A stretch of DNA of 30,543 nucleotides. Origin: CAYQEC01 sp964416425. GTDB lineage: Bacteria > Actinomycetota > Acidimicrobiia > Spongiisociales > UBA5794. A program made the translations under genes and the position numbers. This document shows, piece after piece, positions 6,934 to 14,868 of the stretch (the first letter of the stretch is position 1; every line of letters starts with the position of its first letter). The notes below the pieces were generated by a model that worked only from the letters and a program-made list of their open reading frames with translations, did no database searches and was not told where the DNA came from. Where the stretch lies: the NCBI GenBank assembly GCA_964416425.1, contig CAYQEC010000026.1:1-30543 (forward strand). Reading direction: 5' to 3'.

Positions 6934-7743
6934 TCAGGCGCCGTCGAGGAAATGGGCGACGGCGGCGGCGAGCGCCTCCGGGGCCTCCAGCACCACGTTG
7001 TGGCCGGCGCCGGGCACGATGATCGGGGTGCTCCCCACCAGGGCCGCCATGTCGGTGGCGAGGTCGGCATAGTCGGGGTCCTGGTCGCCGGCGACGAAAC
7101 ATATCGGGGTGGTGAGGGCGGTAAGGGTGTCGCCGGCATAGCGGGTGATGCCCTGCCCGTAGCCGCGCAGCGCCGCCGCCAGTCCTGCCGCGGTGTTCTC
7201 CCGTCGCAGCTCGTGGTCCCGCTGCCGGGCCTCTTCGGAGACCCCCTTGGCGCGGAGCCGGGGGTGGTGGAGCCAGGCGTCGAGGAAGGCGTCGAGGCCG
7301 ACCGTTTCGATGTGGGCGGCGAGCAGGGCGTCCTGGCTGAGCCGGGCCCGCCGCTCGGGCTCGGGGAGGCCGGGGGAGGTGGAGACGAGCACGAGCCGCG
7401 CCACCAGGTCCTCGTGGGTGAGGAGCAGTTGCAGGGCGACCCGTCCGCCCTGGGAGTAGCCGAGCAGCGGGAGCGGGCCGGGGAGGGTGGCGAGCCAGGA
7501 GGCCAGGGCCTCGACGGCGGTGTCCATGGTCACCGGGGTGACCTCGGTCTTGCCGTGCCCGGGTAGGTCGGGGGCGAGCACGGTGCGGTCGAGGGCGGCT
7601 GCCAAGTCGGCGAACATGCCGCCGTGCAGGGTGAAGCCGTGGAGGGCGACGAGGGGCGGCCCGGCGCCGGGATGCTCCCGTACGTGGAGGCGGCCTTGGG
7701 TGGTGGTGACGAAGGAGGAGGTGGGGGGCACGGCATCCGCCAT
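6934..7743 (-). CDS. menH: MenH-like alpha/beta hydrolase
   Basis: A 269-residue alpha/beta hydrolase. It has LHGFT (oxyanion), DLPGHG, the nucleophile elbow GYSQGG (Ser97), GDQDPDY (acid near 222) and GAGHNV (His248). The run LVLVSTSPGL and the segment around FLDAWLHHP resemble 2-succinyl-6-hydroxy-2,4-cyclohexadiene-1-carboxylate synthase (MenH) of menaquinone synthesis more than generic esterases. Other menaquinone genes are not in the window, so the specific function is an inference. The start lies 27 nt after the EspG-like gene's stop, with a G-rich ribosome site, so it may be transcribed with the T7SS-like leftward operon without being part of its function. Confidence 0.65.
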   Translation of the reverse strand: MADAVPPTSSFVTTTQGRLHVREHPGAGPPLVALHGFTLHGGMFADLAAALDRTVLAPDLPGHGKTEVTPVTMDTAVEALASWLATLPGPLPLLGYSQGGRVALQLLLTHEDLVARLVLVSTSPGLPEPERRARLSQDALLAAHIETVGLDAFLDAWLHHPRLRAKGVSEEARQRDHELRRENTAAGLAAALRGYGQGITRYAGDTLTALTTPICFVAGDQDPDYADLATDMAALVGSTPIIVPGAGHNVVLEAPEALAAAVAHFLDGA

Positions 7744-7770
7744 GGTACGTGGCCCCCCGCTGCTGTGGAG

Positions 7771-8544
7771 TCACGCCTCCGGGTCGGGCAGGAGGTGGCG
7801 GAAGGCGAGGATGACGTCGTCGTAGCTGCTGACGGTGAGGGTGAGTCGTGATGGGGAGCCGGTGATCTCCCAGTAGCCGGCCGGTCCCGCGTCGAGCACC
7901 GTCAGCTCGGAGACCCGGCGGCCGTGGGGGCGGGAGATCCACACCGCCTGCACCCGCCACATCCGCCGGCGATGCTCGAGGGCGATGAGGAGCCGGTCGG
8001 CCCAGCGGGGTTCGATCCCGGATTCGACGAGCTGATTCATTGCCGTCGTCGGGCGTTCCCCGAGCAGCCGCTCGGCCTCGACGAGCAGGTCGGCGTCGAC
8101 GGTGACCGCGCCGAGGAACGGCGCCGTCGGCCGGGGCCCGGCTCCGACCACCCGGGTGAGGTGGAACGGCAGCCAGTCCGGCTCGACCCGGTGGAGGCGG
8201 ACCCGGTGGCCGTCGACGATCTCGCCCTGGACGGCCCGGCGCCGGGTGCACCAGAAGGTGGCCAGCTCCGGGGTTCGCCCCCCGGCGACATCGACCGTCA
8301 CTACCAGGCCGGGCTCGGTCACGACGTCGAGGATGGCGGTGGCGGCGGGGTGGAGCCGGCCGCCGGAGGTGATGCCGGACAGCTCGAGCTGGGCCGCTCC
8401 GGCGGGATCGGCGGTACTGCCCGCATGCACCGCCAGCAGCACCGGCACCAGCGGGCGTGGCAGCGTCATGGTGCCGTGGTCCGGTTCGAGGGTGCCCTGC
8501 GGCGGGCGGTCGGCCGCAGGGGACCGCATCAGCGGCACGCTCAC
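7771..8544 (-). CDS. EspG-like putative ESX/T7SS chaperone
   Basis: A 257-residue soluble protein with no signal peptide or membrane helix. Its central order (LDVVTEPGLVVTVDV, RAVQGEIVDGHRVRLHRVEP, LTRVVG, then helices and SELTVLDAGPAGYWEITGS with a C-terminal ILAFRHLLPD) follows the pattern of EspG-type proteins, which bind secretion substrates in the cytosol for ESX/type VII systems. No catalytic motif is visible. The GTG start overlaps the upstream gene's TGA (8541-8544), so it is translationally coupled to the TcpC-like gene, and a WXG100/EccC operon lies just across the divergent promoter. This context supports the call. The similarity is remote, and a profile search could assign another beta-rich family. 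Confidence 0.5.
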   Translation of the reverse strand: MSVPLMRSPAADRPPQGTLEPDHGTMTLPRPLVPVLLAVHAGSTADPAGAAQLELSGITSGGRLHPAATAILDVVTEPGLVVTVDVAGGRTPELATFWCTRRRAVQGEIVDGHRVRLHRVEPDWLPFHLTRVVGAGPRPTAPFLGAVTVDADLLVEAERLLGERPTTAMNQLVESGIEPRWADRLLIALEHRRRMWRVQAVWISRPHGRRVSELTVLDAGPAGYWEITGSPSRLTLTVSSYDDVILAFRHLLPDPEA

Positions 8545-9455
8545 GACCTGCCCTCCCTGGCGGTCATCGAACCGATGGCGAGGATCTCCCACACCCCGGA
8601 GTTGTCGCTCGCCCGCAGCGTGTACTGCATGACGTGGATGTGGCCGGCGGCGGCGGTGGCGTGCACGGTGATCTGCAACACCATTTCCGCTCCGTCGGTG
8701 CGACCGGCGGCGGCGGCGATGGTGACGTCCGTGTAGGGAGACGGCAGGATCGGGACGATCCCGGCGCCCGGGGCGGTGAAACGGTCCGGATCGCCGTCTC
8801 CGGTCAGCAGGGCGGCGAGGAAACCGTGGGTGGTGGCGAGCAGAGCGTCGGGCACCGGCTCCTCGAGCGCCGGCAGCGAGGAGGGGAGCCGCGCCGGCTC
8901 GGGGGCGGCCACCCGAGCCGGGAGGGAGATGGCTGATAGGTGGCTGCCGTCAACCGCGATCCCGACCCGGTAGTGCTCGACCCCCGCCGGCAGGTAGGCA
9001 CCGTCGACCAGGTCCAGCACGTCCGCCGCCACCGTGACCGACCAGAGCCGCTCGGTGTCGCGGACGGCCTCCACCGCTACGGACCGGGTGACGTAGCGAC
9101 GGCCCGGCTCCATCGCCGCAAGGTCGACGGCGGCGGGGAGGAACGGGTCGAGGGCGCCGTCCTCGCCCCCGGCGGTGAGCCAGGTGGCGACGTACAGCTC
9201 GGCATAACCGGTGAGTCCGGGCGGCGGGATGTCGACGACGCCCTGTCCGACCCCGCCGCCGCTCGGCGCCACCAGGGCGGTGACCGCCAGCAGCACGGCG
9301 AGGGCGGCGACGGTGAGGGCGACGTGGGCGGTGCGGCTTCTCGGGGCCGGAAGCTGCGGGATGATCGGCTCGCCGCGCCGGCAGCGGGGGAGCTCGACCG
9401 GGAGTGGCGGAAGTTCGGCGGTGTCGGCGACCGGATGGCCGAGCGCGGAGATCAC
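8541..9455 (-). CDS. TcpC/NTF2-like single-pass membrane protein
   Basis: A 304-residue protein with a cytoplasmic Pro-rich N-terminus (1-42), one membrane helix (about 43-65, HVALTVAALAVLLAVTALV) and a long extracytoplasmic part. That part reads as two similar alpha/beta domains: AELYVATWLTAGG...DPFLP and later TTHGFLAALLTGDGDPDRFTAPG, each followed by beta strands. This layout recalls TcpC-type conjugation proteins, which carry VirB8-like NTF2 folds on a membrane anchor. Both the start and the stop lie in GTGA overlaps with neighbouring genes. In this locus it may form the membrane or cell-wall part of the apparatus alongside the EccC-type ATPase. The family call is tentative. Confidence 0.5.
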   Translation of the reverse strand: MISALGHPVADTAELPPLPVELPRCRRGEPIIPQLPAPRSRTAHVALTVAALAVLLAVTALVAPSGGGVGQGVVDIPPPGLTGYAELYVATWLTAGGEDGALDPFLPAAVDLAAMEPGRRYVTRSVAVEAVRDTERLWSVTVAADVLDLVDGAYLPAGVEHYRVGIAVDGSHLSAISLPARVAAPEPARLPSSLPALEEPVPDALLATTHGFLAALLTGDGDPDRFTAPGAGIVPILPSPYTDVTIAAAAGRTDGAEMVLQITVHATAAAGHIHVMQYTLRASDNSGVWEILAIGSMTAREGRS

Positions 9456-10243
9456 GACGCCGGTCCGATCGGGGGGAGGGTCACGATCTCGCCGGGGTAG
9501 ATGAGGTTGGGGTCGCCGGACCGCAGCGTCGCCCGGTTGGCGCTGATCACCTCCCGCCAGTAGCGGGCCACGTCGGAGGCGGCGTCCGCCTCGGCCCCAC
9601 GGCCGCGGAGGTGGTTTCTGGCGATGGTCCACAGGTTGTCGCCGGGGGCGACGGTGTGGCGTTCCTCGGCCGCCGGCTCCGGTGACGGCGGCAGGGATTC
9701 CGGCGCCGGGTCCGGGGCCGGGGCGTTCCCGGCCACCGGGGCGAACCCGGCGGCGGTCATCCCGGGTGGGAGCACGGTGAGGGTGGGAGCCGCCTCCGGG
9801 ACGACGAGGTCGGCCGGGCTTGCCGTGTCGGGGGCGGCGTCGTCGGCGAGCTGCAGGACGAGCGGGGGCGGGAGCTCGGTGGCGACCGCCGGAATGGAGG
9901 GAGCGGCGGCGACCGAGGTGGCGAGGGACAGCACCACGGCCCCCTCGACGAGGCGTCGGATCACGGGGGCGGTGAGGCGGTGCACCACGGTACCGGCGCG
10001 GGAGAGTCCGGCGAGGCGGGTCCCGAGATAGGCCACCGTCGTCAGGGCCAGCCAGGCGGCGACGGCGAGGGCCGTCAACCAGGCCGCCACCACGATCACG
10101 TCCTCGGCCGGAGCGACCCGGATCCAGCCGAGCGGGTCCGTTCCGGAGAGCGGCAGCCGCGTCCCGATCCGGCGCAACGTCTCGAGGACGCCCGCCTCGA
10201 CGGTGAGGAGGAGGAGGAGCCGGAAACGGGGTCGCCGTCGCAT
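9452..10243 (-). CDS. LysM-domain membrane protein
   Basis: A 263-residue protein with hydrophobic segments at about 9-22, 47-74 and 98-116, a Pro/Ala-rich extracytoplasmic linker (about 120-192) and a C-terminal LysM domain (about 194-258; HTVAPGDNLWTIA ... YPGEIVTLPP). LysM binds peptidoglycan, so the protein can tie a membrane assembly to the wall. The ATG at 10243 was chosen because a TACCGT box lies exactly 7 nt upstream, with a perfect TTGACA 17 bp before that. It is the first gene of the leftward operon; its stop overlaps the TcpC-like start. The LysM domain carries an insertion of about 15 residues (HLRGRGAEADAASD). Confidence 0.8.
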   Translation of the reverse strand: MRRRPRFRLLLLLTVEAGVLETLRRIGTRLPLSGTDPLGWIRVAPAEDVIVVAAWLTALAVAAWLALTTVAYLGTRLAGLSRAGTVVHRLTAPVIRRLVEGAVVLSLATSVAAAPSIPAVATELPPPLVLQLADDAAPDTASPADLVVPEAAPTLTVLPPGMTAAGFAPVAGNAPAPDPAPESLPPSPEPAAEERHTVAPGDNLWTIARNHLRGRGAEADAASDVARYWREVISANRATLRSGDPNLIYPGEIVTLPPIGPAS

Positions 10244-10250
10244 GGGCGGC

Positions 10251-10320
10251 ACGGTACGCCTGCAATCTCCCATTGTCAACTGTCAATAACGCTTGACAAT
10301 CGTTACATATCGTATACGGT
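10251..10320. promoter_or_regulatory. Divergent promoter of the T7SS-like locus with an inverted repeat
   Basis: Leftward: TTGACA (complement of 10274-10279), 17 bp, TACCGT (complement of 10251-10256), then 7 nt to the LysM ATG. Rightward: TTGACA (10293-10298), 16 bp, TACGGT (10315-10320), with a leader of about 43 nt to the WXG100 ATG. The two -35 boxes are the arms of a perfect inverted repeat, ATTGTCAA (10272-10279) and TTGACAAT (10293-10300). A third TGTCAA is at 10281-10286. The two promoters therefore stand back to back, and one regulator bound here could control both operons. Confidence 0.7.
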
Positions 10321-10369
10321 GACGCGGCGAGCCCGATCGACGGACTCGGTGACGGGAAAGGAGCAGGCC

Positions 10370-10642
10370 ATGAGCCACATGTTCGGGGCGAACCTGGCGG
10401 ACCTCGACAACCTGAAAGCGACGTTTGTCGGCAAGGCGGGAGAGGTGAGCAGCCTCACCACGGCACTGAGCGCCAAGGTCGATCCGGGTGCCACCGCCTG
10501 GCAGGGACCGGGGGCCGAGAACTTCCGGGCGGCGTGGAACAACGACTTCCGCCCCGCGCTGGTCAAGCTGGAGCAGGCGCTGGGCGAGGCGGCCGAGGCG
10601 GTCGGCACCTACCGGGTCAACATCGAAGCGGCCACCCGCTGA
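10370..10642 (+). CDS. WXG100 family secretion substrate (EsxA/EsxB-like)
   Basis: A 90-residue all-helical protein with the WXG turn at residues 44-46 (TAWQGPGAE) between two predicted helices, the size and layout of WXG100 proteins, which leave the cell through type VII secretion. A ribosome site (AAAGGAG, 10357-10363) sits 6 nt before the ATG. A strict C-terminal Y-x3-[DE] export signal is not present; the closest is Tyr81 with Glu five residues later (YRVNIE). It is first in an operon with a second WXG-motif protein and an EccC-type ATPase. Confidence 0.85.
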   Translation: MSHMFGANLADLDNLKATFVGKAGEVSSLTTALSAKVDPGATAWQGPGAENFRAAWNNDFRPALVKLEQALGEAAEAVGTYRVNIEAATR

Positions 10643-10658
10643 GCGTCCCCGGTGCCGC

Positions 10659-10997
10659 GTGACTCCTCTCGAGATGCGCCTGCGAGCCCGGGAGCTGCGA
10701 CTGCGGGCCGGGGACCTGGACGGCGCCGCTCGCGAGCTGCGACGCCTCGCCTCCACCCTGCCCCGGTCGCTGCGCCCGCTACGCCGGGCCTCGCGGCGGG
10801 CCTGGCAGGGACCGGCAGCCGACGACCTCGCGGCCGGGCTCGGCGAAGGGGGGCGCCGTCTCACTGCGGCGGCCGGCATGGCAAACGGTTTCGCCCACAC
10901 CCTGGAGGAGCGTCGCGGGCTGGTGTTACGGGAGGCCGCCGACCTCGAACGGTGCGCCGCCCGGGACGAAGCGGCGGCGGCCGGGGCGGAGGTGTGA
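10659..10997 (+). CDS. Second WXG-motif helical protein, likely partner of the WXG100 protein
   Basis: A 112-residue helical protein with a WXG turn (RAWQGPAAD, Trp49) between a strongly basic first helix (many Arg) and a second helix ending in an acidic, Ala-rich tail. Size, fold prediction and position fit the partner in an EsxA/EsxB-type heterodimer. It has no Tyr, so no Y-x3-[DE] signal. The start is GTG at 10659; ATG at 10674 is possible. No good ribosome site is visible and the gap to the preceding stop is 16 nt. It ends 1 nt before the EccC-type gene. The unusual Arg content may simply reflect high GC. Confidence 0.65.
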   Translation: MTPLEMRLRARELRLRAGDLDGAARELRRLASTLPRSLRPLRRASRRAWQGPAADDLAAGLGEGGRRLTAAAGMANGFAHTLEERRGLVLREAADLERCAARDEAAAAGAEV

Positions 10998-10998
10998 C

Positions 10999-13900
10999 GT
11001 GAGCCACCCGGTGGTCGTCCGCCACGACGGTGACGAGTACGAGATCCGGCTCCTGGTCGATGATTCGACGTTCGATCCCTCCGAGCTGGCCCGGCGCTGG
11101 TTCGGGATCGAGGATCCGGAAGTCCTGGTCGACGGCAGGGCGGTGGCAAACGGCCTCCCGCCGGCCGGCTGCGGCGTCGGGCCGGCGTCGGTGATCACGA
11201 TGCGGAACCGGGCCGGCGGGGGACCGGAACCGGAGAACACGCCACCGGCGCCGGGCGTCGGGGTGTTCCATCGGCCACCCCGCACCCGGCCGCGGAGCGC
11301 ACCGCCGGATGTCCCCCTGCCGCCGCCGCTCCCGGAGGTGGTGGCCCCGGCCCGGTTCGGATGGGCGGCGCTCGTCATCCCGGTGGTGCTGGGCGCCGTC
11401 ATGGCGGCGCTGTTCAACCCCCGGATGGCGCTCTTCGCTGTCTTCAGCCCGGCGATGATGCTGGCCAACTGGGTCGAGGATCGCCGCCGGGCGCGCCGGG
11501 AGCGCCGCCGCCTGGGCGTCACCCGGGCCCGCGATCTTGCCGAGTTGGACGCCCACCTCCGAGACGCCAACCACCTCGCCGCCGTCACCGCCCGGCGCGA
11601 CGTCGTCACCCCGGAGCTGCTCGCCGACCGCGCCCTGCGCCACGATCCGGCGCTGTGGGAGCGCCGGCCCGGCCACGACGACTTCCTGCGGCTCGGCATC
11701 GGGGTCGGGTGCCTGCCGTGGCGTCCCCCGCTCGGCCCGAGCGCGACCTGGCCTGGCGACATCGCCGAGGTGGTGGCCCGTCACGACACCCTGCACGACG
11801 TACCGGTGGCGGTGCATCTCACCCCCGGCACCGTTCTCGGGGTCGCCGGGCCCCGGCCCCACACTCTCGCCCTGGCCCGCGCCCTGCTCGTGCAGGCGGT
11901 GGCGCTCCACGGACCGGCCGACCTCCAGATCACCGTGGTCACCGACTCCGCCGCCGACTGGGATTGGGTGAAGTGGTTGCCGCACGTGGTGATCGACGGC
12001 GCCGGGAGGCGGCGCCTCGCCGCGAGCGCCGGCGAGGGAGGGCCGGTCACCGCGGCCCTGCCGTCGCTCCCCGCCGGCGCCCATCTCCGGCGTGGCCCGC
12101 ATCACCTCGTGATCATCGACGGGAACCCGCTGGACGGCGCCGAAGCGGCCGTTGTGCGGTCCGCCCTGCAGGAGGGAGAGGGGCGGCGGCTGTGCGCCAT
12201 CGCCCTCGCGGCACGCCGCGACCGGCTGCCCTCACTCTGCACGGTCATCTTCGAGGTGCCCGGCACCGGTCCTGGCCGGCTGTTCCGGCCCGACGGCGAC
12301 GGCGCCGGGGAGGTGGAGCCGTGGTACACCGCGGCGGTGGCGGCGCGGCGCGTCGCCCGGGCCCTCGCCCGCCTCGAGGATCCCGAACTGGACCACGCCG
12401 CCGCCCATCTCCCCGACTCGGTGCGGCTTCTCGACCTGCTGGGGTGGGACGAGCCCGCCCCGGCCGCCATCGCCGCCCGATGGGACGGTGCCGGGCACCA
12501 CTTCCCGCCGGTCGTGCTCGGGATGACCGAGGACGGGCCGATCGAGATCGACCTCGTCGCCGACGGACCGCACGGGCTGCTCGCCGGGACCACCGGCTCC
12601 GGCAAGTCGGAGCTGCTGCGGGCCCTGGTGTCGTCGCTGGCGGCCACCGTCGATCCGGAGCGGCTCACCTTCGTGCTCGTCGACTACAAGGGCGGGAGCG
12701 CCTTTGACGCCTGTGCCCTGCTGCCCCACACCGTCGGCGTCGTCACCGACCTGGACGGTCATCTCGCCCAACGGGCCCTCGTCTGCCTCGAAGCCGAGTT
12801 GCGGCACCGGGAGCAGCGGCTGCGACAGGCCGGGGTGTCGGACATCGCCGACCACCAGCCCGGCGACGGCGAGCCGGCCCTCCCGCGCCTGCTCGTCGTT
12901 GTCGACGAGTTCGCTGCCCTCGCCCAGGAGCTGCCCGACTTCCTCACGGCTCTCGTCGACGTCGCCCAGCGGGGACGGAGCCTCGGGGTGCACCTGCTGC
13001 TCGCCACCCAGCGACCCGGCGGGGTGGTCGGCGACGCCATCCGGGCCAACACCAACCTGCGGGTGTCGCTCCGGGTGCAGGATCACGCCGACTCGGTCGA
13101 CGTGATCGGGACCCCGGTGGCGGCGGATCTGGGTCGTCATCAGCCGGGGCGGGGATTCCTGCGGCGGGGCCCGGGCGACATCGTCGCCTTCCAGGCAGCC
13201 CGCGTCTCCGGCGCCGGCGCCGCTTCGGGCGATGCCGTCGCTGCGGCGCCGTTCGTGTTCGGCCACGAGCAACCGCCGCCGGCTCAGGCCCCGGCCGCCG
13301 GCGAGGGCACCGACGACCTCACTGCCCTCGTCCGCGCCGTCGACGCCGCCGCCCGCCACCGCGGCATGGGCATCCCCCGGTCGCCGTGGCCCGATCCGCT
13401 CCCGCTCCGGCTCTGCGCCGCCGACCTCGCCGGGGAAGAGGAAGGCGGCTCCGACGGTGCGATGGCGGCGCCGCTCGGGCTGGCCGACGAGCCCCGCCGA
13501 CAGCGGCTGGTCCCGGTCCGGTGGGGTCCCGGCGACGGGAACCTGCTGCTATTCGGGCTGCGGGGCAGCGGCACCACCACCGCCCTCGCCACCATCGCCA
13601 CCGGGCTGGCGGCGGCGACCTCCCCCGACGACCTCCACCTTTACGTGCTCGACTGCGACGACCAGCTCCTCGTCCCGCTCGCCGGGTTGCCTCACGTCGG
13701 GGCGGTGATCGGGGCCACCGATCGGGAGCGTCAGCTGCGCCTGCTGCGACGGCTACACCATGAGGTGCAGGAACGGCGGCGCCTGGTGGCCGCCGATCCC
13801 GGGGCGCTGGCCATGCTGGCGGCGCAGGTGGTCCTCGTCGACGGGTTCGCCGGCCTGGCGGCGGCTCTCGACGAACCCGGCGAGCTCGGGTACCGCAGCG

Positions 13901-14868
13901 TGCTCACCAGGGTGATGGCCGACGGGCCCGGCGTGGGTGTGGTGTTCGTCGCCACCGCCAAGCAGCCCGGGGACGTCCCGGGGCAGATCGCCTCCGCCAC
14001 CTCCGCCAAGCTGGCGTTCCGGCTCGCCGACCGGTACGACTACGCCGCGTTGGGGATCACGGTGGACGAGCCGGCGGCGGCCCCGGGCCGATGCTTCGAG
14101 TCGAGCACCGGGCGGGAGATCCAGATCGCCCTGCCCCACCGCCACGGCCTCGAGGCGGCCGTGGCGGAGGCCGTCGACCACGATCACGCCTCCTCCCGGC
14201 CGCCGGCGCAGATCGGGATCCTCCCCACCGTGGTCAAGGCGCCCGAGGTGGTCGATGCGGCCCGCGTCGTCGGTGACGAATGGTTCGTGCCGCTCGGGAT
14301 CGGCGACGGTGAGTTGGAGCCGGTGGGGTTCGTGCTGCGGGACGGCGACCATGCCCTCGTCGCCGGTCCGGGCCGCTCCGGGAAGAGCACCACGCTGACG
14401 ACGATCGCGTTCCTGGTGGCGGCGGCCCGTCCCGACGTCGAGATCTGCGGCATCACTCCCCGACGGTCCCCGCTACTCGACTGTCCCGAGGTGAGCCGGC
14501 TCGACCCCGCCGACGTCGACGTGGCCCTCCGCGCCGTCTCCGCCTCCGGCGCCGAGCATCTCGTGCTGGTGGACGACGCCGAGCTCGTCGAGGGGTGCGA
14601 CGCCCTCACCGCCCTCCTCACCGGGCGGGTTCCGGGTGTGCACCTGGTGGCGGCTGGCAACGCCGAAGCCCTCCGCTCCGGCTACGGGCACTGGACCCAG
14701 ACCCTGCGCCGCAGCCGGCTCGGCCTGGCGCTGCGCCCCAACCCGGCTGCCGACGGCGACCTGTGGCAGACGGCACTGCCCCGCCGCCCCACCGCAGGGT
14801 TCCCGCCCGGCCGCGGCTACCTCCTCGCCGACGGTCGCATCGAACTGGTGCAGGTCGCCCGGCGGTGA
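10999..14868 (+). CDS. EccC/EssC-type FtsK/SpoIIIE ATPase with three ATPase domains
   Basis: A 1,289-residue motor of a type VII secretion-like system. A short beta-rich N-terminal domain (about 1-70; VLVDGRAV...GPASVITM) may have a ubiquitin-like YukD/EccD-type fold. A Pro-rich linker follows, then two membrane helices (about 115-155). ATPase domain 1 has an intact Walker A (GTTGSGKS, 530-537) and Walker B with catalytic Glu (VVVDEF, Asp636-Glu637). Domain 2 has a broken P-loop (GLRGSGTT, 853-860, Thr859 in place of Lys) and VLVDGF. Domain 3 has an intact P-loop (GPGRSGKS, 1123-1130) and LVDDAE. In known EccC proteins domain 1 is the active motor and the later domains bind WXG100 substrates. 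The GTG start is 1 nt after the upstream stop, and its TGA overlaps the next gene's GTG. Confidence 0.9.
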   Translation: MSHPVVVRHDGDEYEIRLLVDDSTFDPSELARRWFGIEDPEVLVDGRAVANGLPPAGCGVGPASVITMRNRAGGGPEPENTPPAPGVGVFHRPPRTRPRSAPPDVPLPPPLPEVVAPARFGWAALVIPVVLGAVMAALFNPRMALFAVFSPAMMLANWVEDRRRARRERRRLGVTRARDLAELDAHLRDANHLAAVTARRDVVTPELLADRALRHDPALWERRPGHDDFLRLGIGVGCLPWRPPLGPSATWPGDIAEVVARHDTLHDVPVAVHLTPGTVLGVAGPRPHTLALARALLVQAVALHGPADLQITVVTDSAADWDWVKWLPHVVIDGAGRRRLAASAGEGGPVTAALPSLPAGAHLRRGPHHLVIIDGNPLDGAEAAVVRSALQEGEGRRLCAIALAARRDRLPSLCTVIFEVPGTGPGRLFRPDGDGAGEVEPWYTAAVAARRVARALARLEDPELDHAAAHLPDSVRLLDLLGWDEPAPAAIAARWDGAGHHFPPVVLGMTEDGPIEIDLVADGPHGLLAGTTGSGKSELLRALVSSLAATVDPERLTFVLVDYKGGSAFDACALLPHTVGVVTDLDGHLAQRALVCLEAELRHREQRLRQAGVSDIADHQPGDGEPALPRLLVVVDEFAALAQELPDFLTALVDVAQRGRSLGVHLLLATQRPGGVVGDAIRANTNLRVSLRVQDHADSVDVIGTPVAADLGRHQPGRGFLRRGPGDIVAFQAARVSGAGAASGDAVAAAPFVFGHEQPPPAQAPAAGEGTDDLTALVRAVDAAARHRGMGIPRSPWPDPLPLRLCAADLAGEEEGGSDGAMAAPLGLADEPRRQRLVPVRWGPGDGNLLLFGLRGSGTTTALATIATGLAAATSPDDLHLYVLDCDDQLLVPLAGLPHVGAVIGATDRERQLRLLRRLHHEVQERRRLVAADPGALAMLAAQVVLVDGFAGLAAALDEPGELGYRSVLTRVMADGPGVGVVFVATAKQPGDVPGQIASATSAKLAFRLADRYDYAALGITVDEPAAAPGRCFESSTGREIQIALPHRHGLEAAVAEAVDHDHASSRPPAQIGILPTVVKAPEVVDAARVVGDEWFVPLGIGDGELEPVGFVLRDGDHALVAGPGRSGKSTTLTTIAFLVAAARPDVEICGITPRRSPLLDCPEVSRLDPADVDVALRAVSASGAEHLVLVDDAELVEGCDALTALLTGRVPGVHLVAAGNAEALRSGYGHWTQTLRRSRLGLALRPNPAADGDLWQTALPRRPTAGFPPGRGYLLADGRIELVQVARR

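Noticed and set aside
9456..10286. Extension of the TcpC-like reading frame upstream over the LysM gene
   Set aside because: The upstream part is an Arg/Pro/Gly-rich shadow; the LysM frame is the real one there, and the GTGA overlap at 9452-9455 gives a natural start.
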